Below are positions 1 to 5,322 of a DNA stretch of 5,322 bases, one piece after another. This DNA comes from Oscillospiraceae bacterium. Its GTDB lineage: Bacteria; Bacillota; Clostridia; Oscillospirales; Ruminococcaceae. The stretch's first letter is position 1, and each line of letters starts with the position of its first letter. Both the position numbers and the translations under genes were made by a program. The DNA lies in assembly GCA_016302655.1 (NCBI GenBank), contig JAEDNF010000123.1, positions 1-5,322 of the forward strand, given 5' to 3'. The notes under the pieces were generated by a model that saw only the letters and a list, made by a program, of their open reading frames with translations, made no database searches and was not told the origin of the DNA.

Positions 1-161
1 GCTTACGCAGAAAGTAGGTTGGGATAGTGCCTCAAACTATAGGTTGGTATAAAGTCGTATTTAATAGTTTGCGATAGCAATTTTACGAAGCACTACAAAA
101 CCGCAAAAGTTGGTAGCGATTAGCGGTTAGCATTCTAAAGCTGCTCTATTTGTTAATAATT
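1..161. other. Non-coding stretch without recognisable gene
   Basis: No open frame of useful length with a ribosome site is visible on either strand. Only weak structure is present: an 8-base inverted repeat caaactat/atagtttg (33-40 and 64-71), a 6-base inverted repeat aaccgc/gcggtt (99-104 and 123-128), and the octamer taggttgg twice (14-21 and 41-48). None of these is strong enough to assign a function. The stretch lies downstream of the GH5 gene and may be the far end of an intergenic region whose next gene is outside the window. Confidence 0.5.
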
Positions 162-209
162 GACTTTTTCGACAAGCTGAGAGCCTGAGGGTAATGTTCC
201 TCAGGCTCT
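162..209. repeat. Tagged palindromic unit (E1) just after the GH5 gene
   Basis: An 11-base perfect stem (180-190 with 199-209, loop 191-198) starts 5 bases beyond the GH5 stop codon. On its far side sits the 14-base tag gactttttcgacaa (162-175). The same tag is found inverted at 1301-1314, so this is one member of a small repeat family within the window. In the GH5 transcript the hairpin would form right after the stop and could end transcription or protect the 3' end. No run of T follows the stem in that direction, so it is not a textbook intrinsic terminator. Confidence 0.65.
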
Positions 210-214
210 GATTG

Positions 215-1243
215 TTATAACACCTTTAACAGCTCATTATATATCGGCGCATAATGCTCATCGGTTATGCCGAAATCCATTTTCTTGTATGACCATACGG
301 CACGGGCTATATGCAGTTTTTCAAACGCTTCATTTATCATTTTGAACCAGTTCAGTGTTCCCTCGATATCGGCAACATCAATAACGCCGTACTCGCCGCA
401 ATAAATAGGCAAGTCGAGCTTCTCTGCTACATCAGTAGCAACTTTGAACATCTTTACAAAATAACCGCTGTCTACCGTTCCTTCGTCTATACCCTCAAAT
501 TCGGAGTCAAAATCATTGCCGAAATATCTTGTGCTGTCCTCTCTGAGCTTAGCTACAGTCTGAGGGAAGGTTGTTCTGTAGTCGGGTGCAAGCCTGTCTA
601 CCCACGGCGCTCCCTGATGTGTGAATACAAGCGGATTGTAGCAATGGAAAGTAAGAACTATGTTCTCGTCCCAAGCTATATCAAGCTTTGTTACTCCGTA
701 GATGGAAGAGTTGAAAATGCCGCCGATAACTAACTTTGTTGTGGGCGCTATCTTTCTTATTTCCTTTACGGTACGGCTTGCAATTTCGTTCCACTTGTCC
801 GTAAATCTTGCATCGGTTATCTCGTTAAGAAGTTCAAAGGCAATATGCTCGTCATTTCCGTAACGCTTTGCAATCTCCTGCCACAGATATACAAACTGAT
901 CCTGCAGCTTCTCATCATCAAAAAATCCGCAGTAGTCGGGATCGTCAAAGATAAATCCGCAGGTCTTGTGCAGGTCGATAAGAATATTCAGACCGTACTT
1001 TTTGCACCAGCTTACGCAGTCTTCGATGTGCTTCATACCGCTTTCGATAAGCTCGCCGTCTTCTGTCTGGATAACATTATAATCAACAGGCATACGCACA
1101 TGGTCAAGTCCCATATCGGCTATCTTTGCGATATCGTCTTCCGTAACAAAAGACATATAGTGCTGTTCGTTGTAATTCGGTCCGCACTGGGATATCCAGC
1201 CGCCGAGGTTTATTCCTCTGTAAAATCCGTCAAAGTTTCTCAT
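215..1243 (-). CDS. Cytoplasmic GH5 endoglucanase, CelC-like
   Basis: This 342-residue protein is a complete glycoside hydrolase family 5 enzyme that resembles endoglucanase C (CelC) of Clostridium thermocellum, which has nearly the same length (about 343). Visible hallmarks are the N-terminal GINLGGWISQ motif (10-19), R50 in the HVRMP strand, H92 in DLHK, the acid/base pair N140-E141 in FELLNE, H200 and Y202 in TFHCYNP, the nucleophile E284 in YCGEYGV, and W317 in AVWSYKKMDF. By family knowledge it is a retaining enzyme that cleaves beta-1,4-glucan or mixed-linkage glucan. There is no signal peptide, linker, CBM or dockerin, so it should act in the cytoplasm on imported oligosaccharides. The ATG at 1243 is supported by AGGAGG (1248-1253) with a short 4-base spacing. 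The gene is bracketed by inverted repeat tags (162-175 and 1301-1314), and no clear promoter of its own was found. The family assignment is firm; cellodextrin rather than glucomannan as substrate is inferred. Confidence 0.93.
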   Translation of the reverse strand: MRNFDGFYRGINLGGWISQCGPNYNEQHYMSFVTEDDIAKIADMGLDHVRMPVDYNVIQTEDGELIESGMKHIEDCVSWCKKYGLNILIDLHKTCGFIFDDPDYCGFFDDEKLQDQFVYLWQEIAKRYGNDEHIAFELLNEITDARFTDKWNEIASRTVKEIRKIAPTTKLVIGGIFNSSIYGVTKLDIAWDENIVLTFHCYNPLVFTHQGAPWVDRLAPDYRTTFPQTVAKLREDSTRYFGNDFDSEFEGIDEGTVDSGYFVKMFKVATDVAEKLDLPIYCGEYGVIDVADIEGTLNWFKMINEAFEKLHIARAVWSYKKMDFGITDEHYAPIYNELLKVL

Positions 1244-1274
1244 AAGCCCTCCTGAGCTGATTTTTTAAGATAAA

Positions 1275-1314
1275 CGGCAGACAAATACGCCTGCCGCAGT
1301 TTGTCGAAAAAGTC
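1275..1314. repeat. Tagged palindromic unit (E2)
   Basis: A palindrome (1275-1299) with arms CGGCAG/CTGCCG and loop region acaaatacg is followed by the tag ttgtcgaaaaagtc (1301-1314), the exact reverse complement of the tag at 162-175. The 25 bases at 1275-1299 match 1473-1497 in the same orientation at all but one position. The difference (A at 1281, G at 1479) breaks one pair in the stem here. It lies in the presumed leader region of the GH5 gene, between about 30 and 70 bases before the ribosome site end. Confidence 0.75.
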
Positions 1315-1472
1315 TATATTTTAATTAATTGAGTAGATTCTATAACCCCATCCCCAAACCCCTTCCCCTCGGGAAGGGGCTATTTATCAGGGGGCTATCG
1401 CCCCTCGTCCCTATTGGGGGCTTCGCCCCTCAACCCCATTTTTTAATAATTAAGTGGTTTATCGACAGTCTG
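1300..1472. mobile_element. MITE-like or REP-like segment with C/G-rich hairpin core
   Basis: This 173-base segment lies between two near-identical 25-base direct repeats. Its ends are imperfect inverted repeats: TGTCGAAAAAG (1303-1313) against TGTCGATAAAC on the other strand at the right end (1456-1466), each followed inward by a TTAATTAATT-like stretch. The core has three hairpins: a 9-base stem (1359-1367 with 1371-1379), GGGGC/GCCCC at 1391-1404, and GGGGC/GCCCC at 1417-1429. The last two are imperfect copies of each other. It encodes no transposase, so if mobile it would depend on an enzyme from elsewhere. It could equally be a static bacterial interspersed repeat; mobility is inference from layout. 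Confidence 0.45.
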
Positions 1473-1498
1473 CGGCAGGCAAATACGCCTGCCGCAGA
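1469..1498. repeat. Perfect 12-base palindrome (E3) after the ABC operon
   Basis: Arms 1469-1480 and 1487-1498 pair perfectly over 12 bases around the loop aaatac. The hairpin begins 11 bases after the ATPase stop codon, where an operon terminator would be expected, and would be a strong RNA stem at the 3' end of the ABC mRNA. On the minus strand it is followed by a mixed sequence (GACTGTCGATAAACC) and not a T run. Factor-independent termination is therefore doubtful, and 3'-end protection is equally possible. It is the partner of the palindrome at 1275-1299. Confidence 0.7.
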
Positions 1499-1509
1499 AA
1501 GCATATCAA

Positions 1510-2232
1510 TCAAAGCACCTTGGACAAGAAGTCCTTTAGTCTTGGATGTTTAGGATTTGAAAAGAACTCATCGGGAGGAGCCTGCTCTACTATCTGTCCG
1601 TCAGACATAAACATTACACGGGAAGCAACCTCACGGGCAAATCCCATCTCGTGCGTTACCACTATCATAGTCATACCGTCGTCGGCAAGCTGTTTCATAA
1701 GGTCGAGTACCTCGCCTACCATCTCCGGATCAAGTGCTGAAGTAGGCTCATCGAAAAGCATAACATCGGGCTTCATAGCGAGCGCACGAACTATTGCGAT
1801 ACGCTGTTTCTGTCCGCCTGACAACTGCTGAGGATAAGCGTCTGCCTTATCGGCAAGTCCGACACGATCGAGCAGCCGCATTGCCTCCGCATCGGCTTCT
1901 TCCTTAGTCATAATGCCGAGCTTTACGGGTGCGAGAGTAATATTGTTTTTTATTGTCAGATGGGGGAAAAGATTGAAGTGCTGAAACACCATTCCCATCT
2001 TTCTTCTTATCAGATTTACATTTGCCTTAGGAGCGGTGATGCAGTCGCCCTCTATGATTATTTCTCCGCTTGTCGGAGTTTCCATAAGGTTAAGGCATCT
2101 TAAAAAGGTACTCTTGCCCGAGCCGGAAGGTCCGATTATTACCACCTTTTCGCCTTTATAAATATGCTCGTTGATACCGTTCAGTATGTGAAGATCACCG
2201 AACGACTTGTGGAGGTCCTTAACGTCTATCAC
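1510..2232 (-). CDS. Polar amino acid ABC transporter ATP-binding protein
   Basis: From the GTG at 2232 this is a 240-residue ATPase, the usual length for the GlnQ/HisP family. It powers amino acid uptake by the permease encoded just upstream. All nucleotide-binding motifs are present: Walker [10 protein letters not shown] (34-42), Q-loop Q84 in [10 protein letters not shown], signature LSGGQ (137-141), Walker B VMLFDEP with catalytic E162 (157-163), D-loop SALD (165-168), and switch H194 in VVTHEMGFA. An upstream TTG at 2253 would add seven residues, but the strong site GGAGG (2243-2247) lies inside that extension and is 10 bases from the GTG. The resulting N-terminus, [12 protein letters not shown], also fits the family. 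The gene overlaps the permease end by 14 bases, which suggests translational coupling. The exact amino acid transported cannot be read from the ATPase. Confidence 0.95.
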   Translation of the reverse strand: MIDVKDLHKSFGDLHILNGINEHIYKGEKVVIIGPSGSGKSTFLRCLNLMETPTSGEIIIEGDCITAPKANVNLIRRKMGMVFQHFNLFPHLTIKNNITLAPVKLGIMTKEEADAEAMRLLDRVGLADKADAYPQQLSGGQKQRIAIVRALAMKPDVMLFDEPTSALDPEMVGEVLDLMKQLADDGMTMIVVTHEMGFAREVASRVMFMSDGQIVEQAPPDEFFSNPKHPRLKDFLSKVL

Positions 2233-2920
2233 TCTTGCCAAGCCTCCTTTCAAGCAGCTTCTGGAGCTTTGTCAGTATGAAAACAAGTATCAGATAGAAT
2301 GCCGCCGCAATAAGCAAAGGCGTGATGAGGTCGTATGTCTTTGAACCTATATACTGTGCCGCCTTTGTGATATCGGTAACGGCTATATAGCCTGCGATTG
2401 ACGTCTCTTTTACAAGTACTATGAACTCGTTGCCGAGCGCAGGGAGTATATTCTTGATCGCCTGAGGCAAAACAATAAGCCACATTGTCTGACCTGCGCC
2501 GAGTCCCAGCGATCTGCCTGCCTCTGTCTGTCCTTTGTCGATAGATTCGATTCCGGCACGGACAATCTCAGCAACATAAGCGCCCGAATTTATACCGAAG
2601 CACATTACAGCGGCTACGATTGCGTTAGCTCCTCTGTAGTTGAAAAGCACAGCGTTTATAAGCAGCAGCTGTACAAGTACGGGAGTACCTCTTATTACGA
2701 AAACATAAAAGTCGCATATCTTTGCTATCCAGCCAAATCCTCGCTTTTTGCTGCACAGCTGTTTAATAACCGCAACAAAAGCACCGATAAGAAAACCGAG
2801 CATTACCGCAAATAAAGATATAAGAAGAGTATTTCCTATACCGCTGAGATAGAACTCATAACGGTTTTCTCTGATAAGCGCCTTGTCTATAGCGTCCCAG
2901 ATACCAGTAAAAAAGTCCAA
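2219..2920 (-). CDS. Polar amino acid ABC transporter permease
   Basis: This is the membrane subunit of a His/Glu/Gln/Arg-type amino acid importer, 233 residues from the TTG at 2920. It has about five hydrophobic helices (roughly 28-51, 71-93, 99-122, 165-183 and 197-219). The family motif RGTPVLVQ is at 77-84, and the EAA loop (about 133-165) contains [10 protein letters not shown] and [16 protein letters not shown], which dock on the ATPase. Such permeases usually work as a dimer with two ATPases. A longer reading from a TTG at 2980 is possible, but its extra 20 residues are unlike the family. GGAGGG at 2927-2932 lies 6 bases before the TTG at 2920, which gives a typical [11 protein letters not shown] start. 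The gene follows the binding protein after a 102-base gap with strong RNA structure and overlaps the ATPase gene. Confidence 0.93.
   Translation of the reverse strand: MDFFTGIWDAIDKALIRENRYEFYLSGIGNTLLISLFAVMLGFLIGAFVAVIKQLCSKKRGFGWIAKICDFYVFVIRGTPVLVQLLLINAVLFNYRGANAIVAAVMCFGINSGAYVAEIVRAGIESIDKGQTEAGRSLGLGAGQTMWLIVLPQAIKNILPALGNEFIVLVKETSIAGYIAVTDITKAAQYIGSKTYDLITPLLIAAAFYLILVFILTKLQKLLERRLGKSDRR
2243..2247 (-). promoter_or_regulatory. Ribosome site fixing the ATPase GTG start
   Basis: On the minus strand AAAGGAGG lies inside the end of the permease gene. GGAGG is 10 bases before the GTG at 2232 and only 1 base before the TTG at 2241, so it supports the GTG and argues against both TTG alternatives (2241 and 2253). 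Confidence 0.75.
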
Positions 2921-2926
2921 TTCATT

Positions 2927-2932
2927 CCCTCC
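2927..2932 (-). promoter_or_regulatory. Ribosome site fixing the permease TTG start
   Basis: GGAGGG is separated from the TTG at 2920 by 6 bases. Half of it (2930-2932) also belongs to a possible 5-base stem TCCGT/ACGGA (2945-2949 with 2930-2934), so its access to ribosomes may depend on RNA folding. Confidence 0.75.
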
Positions 2933-2949
2933 GTCTAAGAAAATACGGA

Positions 2950-3007
2950 CGGTAAATGGGATACTTTCGACAGCTTTCAACCTGCTTCATCAAAGTCCCG
3001 ATTACCG
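2950..3007 (-). promoter_or_regulatory. Intercistronic stem-loop between receptor and permease genes
   Basis: On the transcript CGGTAA (3002-3007) pairs with TTACCG (2950-2955). After a 2-by-2 mismatch GGGA pairs with TCCC, and after a 2-base bulge CTTT pairs with AAAG, giving about 14 pairs in an imperfect stem. It starts 15 bases after the binding-protein stop and ends 17 bases before the permease ribosome site. No T run follows it, so it is more likely to block 3' decay or limit read-through than to be a full terminator. Such structures commonly let the binding protein be made in excess over the membrane parts; that role here is inferred. Confidence 0.55.
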
Positions 3008-3022
3008 CCCATTATTATTCAA

Positions 3023-3793
3023 TTAGTCAGCATTACTCTCAGCGCTGTCATCAGCACCTGTTGTGTGATTGATTGTGAACTCGGCAATCTTGCCGTCGTC
3101 GATCAGCTTCTGGAGAACCTTGTTTACCTTTTCTTCAAGCTCTGTGTTGCCCTTCTTGAATGCAAGAGCATACTTATCTGTAAATACTTCCTTCTCAACG
3201 ATTTTAAGTGTATCGTTAGCCTTTACCATTTCCTTTGCAGGAAGCTCGTCCATGATTATGCAGTCAACCTTGTTGCTCTTTAAGTCTTCTGCCGCCTGTA
3301 CATACTTTGTATAGCGCGAAGGATCTATGCCCAGATCGTCTTTTACATAGAAATCTGCAACTGTTGACATCTGTACGGCAATCATCTTGTCCTTCAGGTC
3401 ATCGGGACCTGTAATTGTTGTGTTATCCTTATTTACAACGATAACCTGCTTTGATGTAGCGTACTCAATTGAGAAGTCCATAACTTCCTGACGCTCGGGA
3501 GTAACCGAGATACCTGCAGCCGCAAAGTCAACCTTACCCTGCTGTACTGCGAGAAGAGCGCCGTCAAAGTCCATAGTCTGAATCTCAAGCTCCATGCCGA
3601 GTTCCTTAGCTATCTCGTTTGCGATATCAACATCGATACCTACAACATCGTTGCCGCTTGTGTATTCATAAGGAGCAAAACCGGGTTCTGTAGCCATTAT
3701 CAGCTTGCCGCCGCTTGAATTGCTGCAGCCTGCCATTGCTGCTGCACAGGTTGCTGCTGCAAGTACGCCTGCAATTAATCTTTTGATTTTCAT
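3023..3793 (-). CDS. Amino acid ABC transporter substrate-binding lipoprotein
   Basis: This 256-residue receptor belongs to the bacterial extracellular solute-binding family 3. It begins with a lipoprotein signal: basic MKIKR, a hydrophobic stretch, and the lipobox AMAGC with C23 as the lipidated residue. It should therefore be anchored to the outer face of the membrane and pass its ligand to the permease. Family landmarks are GFAPYEY (38-44), GIDVDIANEIAKELG (52-66), and AAAGISVTPER, where R101 should bind the ligand carboxylate. In the second lobe VDCIIMDELPA contains D182, placed to bind the amino group. The common GTT-type motif of lobe two reads QMSTVADFY (141-149) here. These point to an alpha-amino acid ligand; which one is not evident. 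The ATG at 3793 has GAGAGG 8 bases upstream. It is the first gene of the operon and follows a good promoter. Confidence 0.93.
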   Translation of the reverse strand: MKIKRLIAGVLAAATCAAAMAGCSNSSGGKLIMATEPGFAPYEYTSGNDVVGIDVDIANEIAKELGMELEIQTMDFDGALLAVQQGKVDFAAAGISVTPERQEVMDFSIEYATSKQVIVVNKDNTTITGPDDLKDKMIAVQMSTVADFYVKDDLGIDPSRYTKYVQAAEDLKSNKVDCIIMDELPAKEMVKANDTLKIVEKEVFTDKYALAFKKGNTELEEKVNKVLQKLIDDGKIAEFTINHTTGADDSAESNAD

Positions 3794-3801
3794 TTTTCAT
3801 A

Positions 3802-3808
3802 CCTCTCT
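3802..3808 (-). promoter_or_regulatory. Ribosome site of the binding-protein gene
   Basis: AGAGAGG on the minus strand is spaced 8 bases from the ATG at 3793. A second ATG at 3800 is only 1 base away and out of frame, so the site selects 3793. Confidence 0.6.
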
Positions 3809-3823
3809 TGTTTTAATGATTTT

Positions 3824-3836
3824 GCGCCATCGGCGC
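3824..3836 (-). promoter_or_regulatory. Small hairpin at the 5' end of the ABC operon mRNA
   Basis: GCGCC and GGCGC pair over 5 bases around a 3-base loop. It starts within a few bases of the transcription start predicted from the promoter at 3847-3875 (about 3840). It could protect the 5' end of the mRNA. It is too small to suggest a riboswitch. Confidence 0.35.
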
Positions 3837-3846
3837 TATCGCTAAT

Positions 3847-3875
3847 ATTATAGAGTATTTTTGCCGAATAAGCAA
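3847..3875 (-). promoter_or_regulatory. Predicted sigma-A promoter of the amino acid ABC operon
   Basis: On the minus strand a perfect -10 TATAAT (3847-3852) is preceded by exactly 17 bases and a partial -35 TTGCTT (3870-3875), matching consensus in its first three positions. Transcription would start near 3840, leaving a leader of about 47 bases before the binding-protein start. The AT-rich flank upstream (3880-3960) could help polymerase binding. Confidence 0.6.
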
Positions 3876-3888
3876 TAGCTTTTCGCTC

Positions 3889-3956
3889 TTTTTGTGCAAT
3901 TTTTCATCAAAAATCTTGCGAAAGGCTCATAATCCGCACAAAAACTGTCTTTTTGT
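3889..3956. repeat. Competing inverted repeats between GH26 and the ABC operon
   Basis: Three arms share one pairing core. ACAAAAA (3938-3944) can pair with TTTTTGT (3950-3956) around a 5-base loop. Alternatively the longer arm GCACAAAAA (3936-3944) can pair with TTTTTGTGC (3889-3897), a perfect 9-base match 38 bases apart. A further hairpin ATTTTT/AAAAAT (3899-3914) sits within that loop. The region lies 34 bases and more after the GH26 stop and 14 bases or more before the ABC -35. It may end GH26 transcription weakly or be an operator. Stems are mostly A/T, so terminator function is uncertain. Confidence 0.4.
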
Positions 3957-3989
3957 ATGTTACTATGCGATTATATGAACTGTACAATA

Positions 3990-5322
3990 TCAATAGATAT
4001 TCGGCAATTCGTCAAGAGTAAGTACATATTTGCTTTGATATGCCTTTTTCAGTATCGACTTTTCGGTGTATTTCTCGCTGTAGCTACTTCCGTTTACGGC
4101 GAACTCTCCGCCCCATATGCAGAACCAGCTCCACATACAGTTTACGCCTACTGCCTGGTCTATATCAAAAATACATCCGTTTTCGGTAAGTGCAGTTATC
4201 TTATTCTTGCTTCCGTAGGCGACAGCCTGTCTGAATCTGCTTGTCTGGGGGTTGTACACTCGTTCTCCGGGGTAAATATCCTCGCCGACTATGTCAACAT
4301 ATTCGTCGCCGGGATACCAGTCGGCACTCTGTCCGTTATATACCCAGATAAGATTGTTGCATTTATACACATCGGTAAGCTGCGTGTAGAGATATCTCCA
4401 CAGCTTCTTATATGCGTCGGCGCCCTTTGCACCCCACCAGAACCAGCCGCCCGAGCCCTCGTGGAGCGGTCTCCACAGCACAGGTACTCCTGCATTTTCA
4501 AGTCTTTTGAGCTGTGCGGCTATCTCTTTTATATCGGCGTCAAGGAGCTTTTTGCCCTTTTCGTCCTGTCCGTTCATAACCTTTGCTATATCAAAACTGC
4601 TCTTATCGGTGTAGAATCCTCCCCACCATCCGTCTGAGCTGTTAGCTGTACTGTAAAGATAATCCGTCGGAGCGTTCCAATGCCAGCAGAATGTAACAAT
4701 TCCACCCTTATCGCTGAACTCTATTGCTTTTTCTACTGCTGTAGAGCTTGTGCCGAGCGCTGTCCTTGACGGCGTATAATTCATCATATCAAGGCCTATC
4801 AACGCGGGATATTTGCCTGTAACCGCCTTTATTGCCTTGAACTCCGTGCCGTTAATACCGCCGTCGCACTGCTGTCCGGCTATGACATAATTTCCGTAGC
4901 TGTCCTTTAAGAACTGATAAAGTTTTTTGGTTTCTACGGTGGAATTTCCGTTTACAAGAGAAGATGTAACATTATATGTACTGTCCGCAATTGTTTCGGC
5001 TGACTTTACTGTTATACGGTCAAGCTCTATCCATCCCCATGACTTTGTTATTTTAAGGGTATGAGTGCCTTTGGAAATGTTTACTGAGCTTACGGTATAA
5101 TCCTGCAGACTATCTTTCGTACTGCTGAACGAACCAATAGTCGTTCCGTCTATGAGGAGATTATTCTCCTTGTTATCACCTATTCCGCTTGAGCGTATAA
5201 CTATATCATAGACCGCTGTTGACGGAATACTTATCTCTATCTGCCAGTAGGATGCATTGTTTTCAAACTTTCCGACCGTCTTTTTGCCCGAAGCACTGTC
5301 GTTGCTGATAACAGACATATCC
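3990..5322 (-). CDS. CBM35-GH26 endo-beta-mannanase, 5' end cut by window
   Basis: The visible 442 residues (numbered from the Met at 5318) hold two domains. Residues 1-106 are most of a CBM35-type beta-sandwich, ending in the typical SWGWIELDRITV (93-104). Residues from about 125 to 440 form a GH26 barrel with CWHWN (211-215), WRPLHEGSGGWFWWG (282-296; H286 and acid/base E287), W334 in ADWYPG, and nucleophile E379 in ALTENG. By family, GH26 enzymes with CBM35 are retaining endo-mannanases acting on mannan or galactomannan. The frame stays open to the window edge (GAT precedes the Met codon) and no ribosome site is visible. The internal Met is therefore not the start; a signal peptide and further domains probably lie upstream. 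The protein stops directly after the catalytic domain with no C-terminal dockerin. The mannanase call is firm; other GH26 activities such as lichenase are less likely. Confidence 0.92.
   Translation of the reverse strand, partial: DMSVISNDSASGKKTVGKFENNASYWQIEISIPSTAVYDIVIRSSGIGDNKENNLLIDGTTIGSFSSTKDSLQDYTVSSVNISKGTHTLKITKSWGWIELDRITVKSAETIADSTYNVTSSLVNGNSTVETKKLYQFLKDSYGNYVIAGQQCDGGINGTEFKAIKAVTGKYPALIGLDMMNYTPSRTALGTSSTAVEKAIEFSDKGGIVTFCWHWNAPTDYLYSTANSSDGWWGGFYTDKSSFDIAKVMNGQDEKGKKLLDADIKEIAAQLKRLENAGVPVLWRPLHEGSGGWFWWGAKGADAYKKLWRYLYTQLTDVYKCNNLIWVYNGQSADWYPGDEYVDIVGEDIYPGERVYNPQTSRFRQAVAYGSKNKITALTENGCIFDIDQAVGVNCMWSWFCIWGGEFAVNGSSYSEKYTEKSILKKAYQSKYVLTLDELPNIY

Larger units (their letters stand above)
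1256..1509. other. Intergenic region filled by repeats
   Basis: The 254 bases between the ABC ATPase and the GH5 gene contain no credible gene. They are almost wholly taken up by two near-identical palindromes and a C/G-rich multi-hairpin core, described separately. The stretch at 1311-1333 is very AT-rich and might hold the GH5 promoter: on the minus strand there is a TAAAAT/TATAGA-like -10, but no acceptable -35 stands at a proper distance. I therefore do not call a promoter. Confidence 0.7.

Noticed and set aside
311..1255. Two plus-strand open frames across the GH5 gene
   Set aside because: Both are antisense shadows of a complete, well-recognised GH5 enzyme.
1275..1497. CRISPR array with 25-base repeats
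   Set aside because: There are only two copies, 173 bases apart, with no regular spacers and no cas genes.
1469..1498. Classical rho-independent terminator of the ABC operon
   Set aside because: The stem is strong but lacks a following T run on the minus strand, and the same palindrome recurs at 1275-1299, so it is listed as a repeat.
1329..1553. Plus-strand open frame of 74 codons rich in Pro, Gly and Leu
   Set aside because: It is a translation of the C/G-rich hairpin repeat and runs into the antisense of the ATPase gene. No ribosome site precedes it.
3791..3800. ATG at 3800 as the binding-protein start
   Set aside because: It is out of frame by 7 bases with the lipoprotein signal and sits only 1 base from the ribosome site.
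3794..3846. Riboswitch or T-box in the ABC operon leader
   Set aside because: The leader after the predicted start is under 50 bases with one small hairpin, too short for known amino acid-sensing RNAs.
3957..4637. Plus-strand open frame of 226 codons
   Set aside because: It is antisense to the GH26 domain, which has clear catalytic motifs. It lacks a ribosome site and any recognisable motif.
5316..5318. ATG at 5318 as the true GH26 start
   Set aside because: It falls inside the CBM35 fold, has no ribosome site, and the frame is open to the window edge.

Overview
The window looks like a chromosomal segment of a plant-fibre-degrading Clostridia species, most probably Ruminococcus or a close relative. 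This rests on three things: a CelC-type cytoplasmic GH5 glucanase, a CBM35-GH26 mannanase, and low-GC Gram-positive signals (GGAGG ribosome sites, TTG and GTG starts, a lipoprotein solute receptor). The genus is inferred from protein style, not from a marker gene.

All five genes lie on the minus strand, so transcription runs from right to left. At the right edge (3990-5322) is the 3' part of a gene for a CBM35-GH26 endo-beta-mannanase; its reading frame is still open at the edge, so the beginning is missing. A 196-base AT-rich gap follows. It holds competing inverted repeats (3889-3956), a good sigma-A type promoter (3847-3875) and a short leader. Next comes a three-gene polar amino acid ABC importer operon: lipoprotein binding protein (3023-3793), permease (2219-2920) and ATPase (1510-2232). 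The best starts for the permease and ATPase are a TTG at 2920 and a GTG at 2232, each set by a strong ribosome site; the two genes overlap by 14 bases. A long imperfect stem (2950-3007) separates the receptor from the permease.

Between the ATPase and the GH5 gene (1256-1509) there is no credible gene. This stretch holds a compact repeat structure: two near-identical 25-base palindromes in direct orientation flank a 173-base segment whose ends are imperfect inverted repeats and whose core is three C/G-rich hairpins. It resembles a small non-autonomous or REP-like element. The GH5 gene (215-1243) follows and ends in another palindrome (180-209). That palindrome carries the same 14-base tag, gactttttcgacaa, seen in inverted orientation on the other side of GH5. 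Positions 1-161 hold no recognisable gene.

Functionally, the GH26 enzyme would act outside the cell or at its surface on mannan, while the GH5 enzyme has no signal peptide and would cut soluble beta-glucan oligosaccharides inside the cell. The importer between them is of the amino acid type, not the sugar type, so the segment is not a classical polysaccharide-utilisation cluster. No clearly new defence or mobile system is visible. The most unusual material is the palindromic repeat structure at 1275-1497 and the folded intercistronic RNA at 2930-3007.
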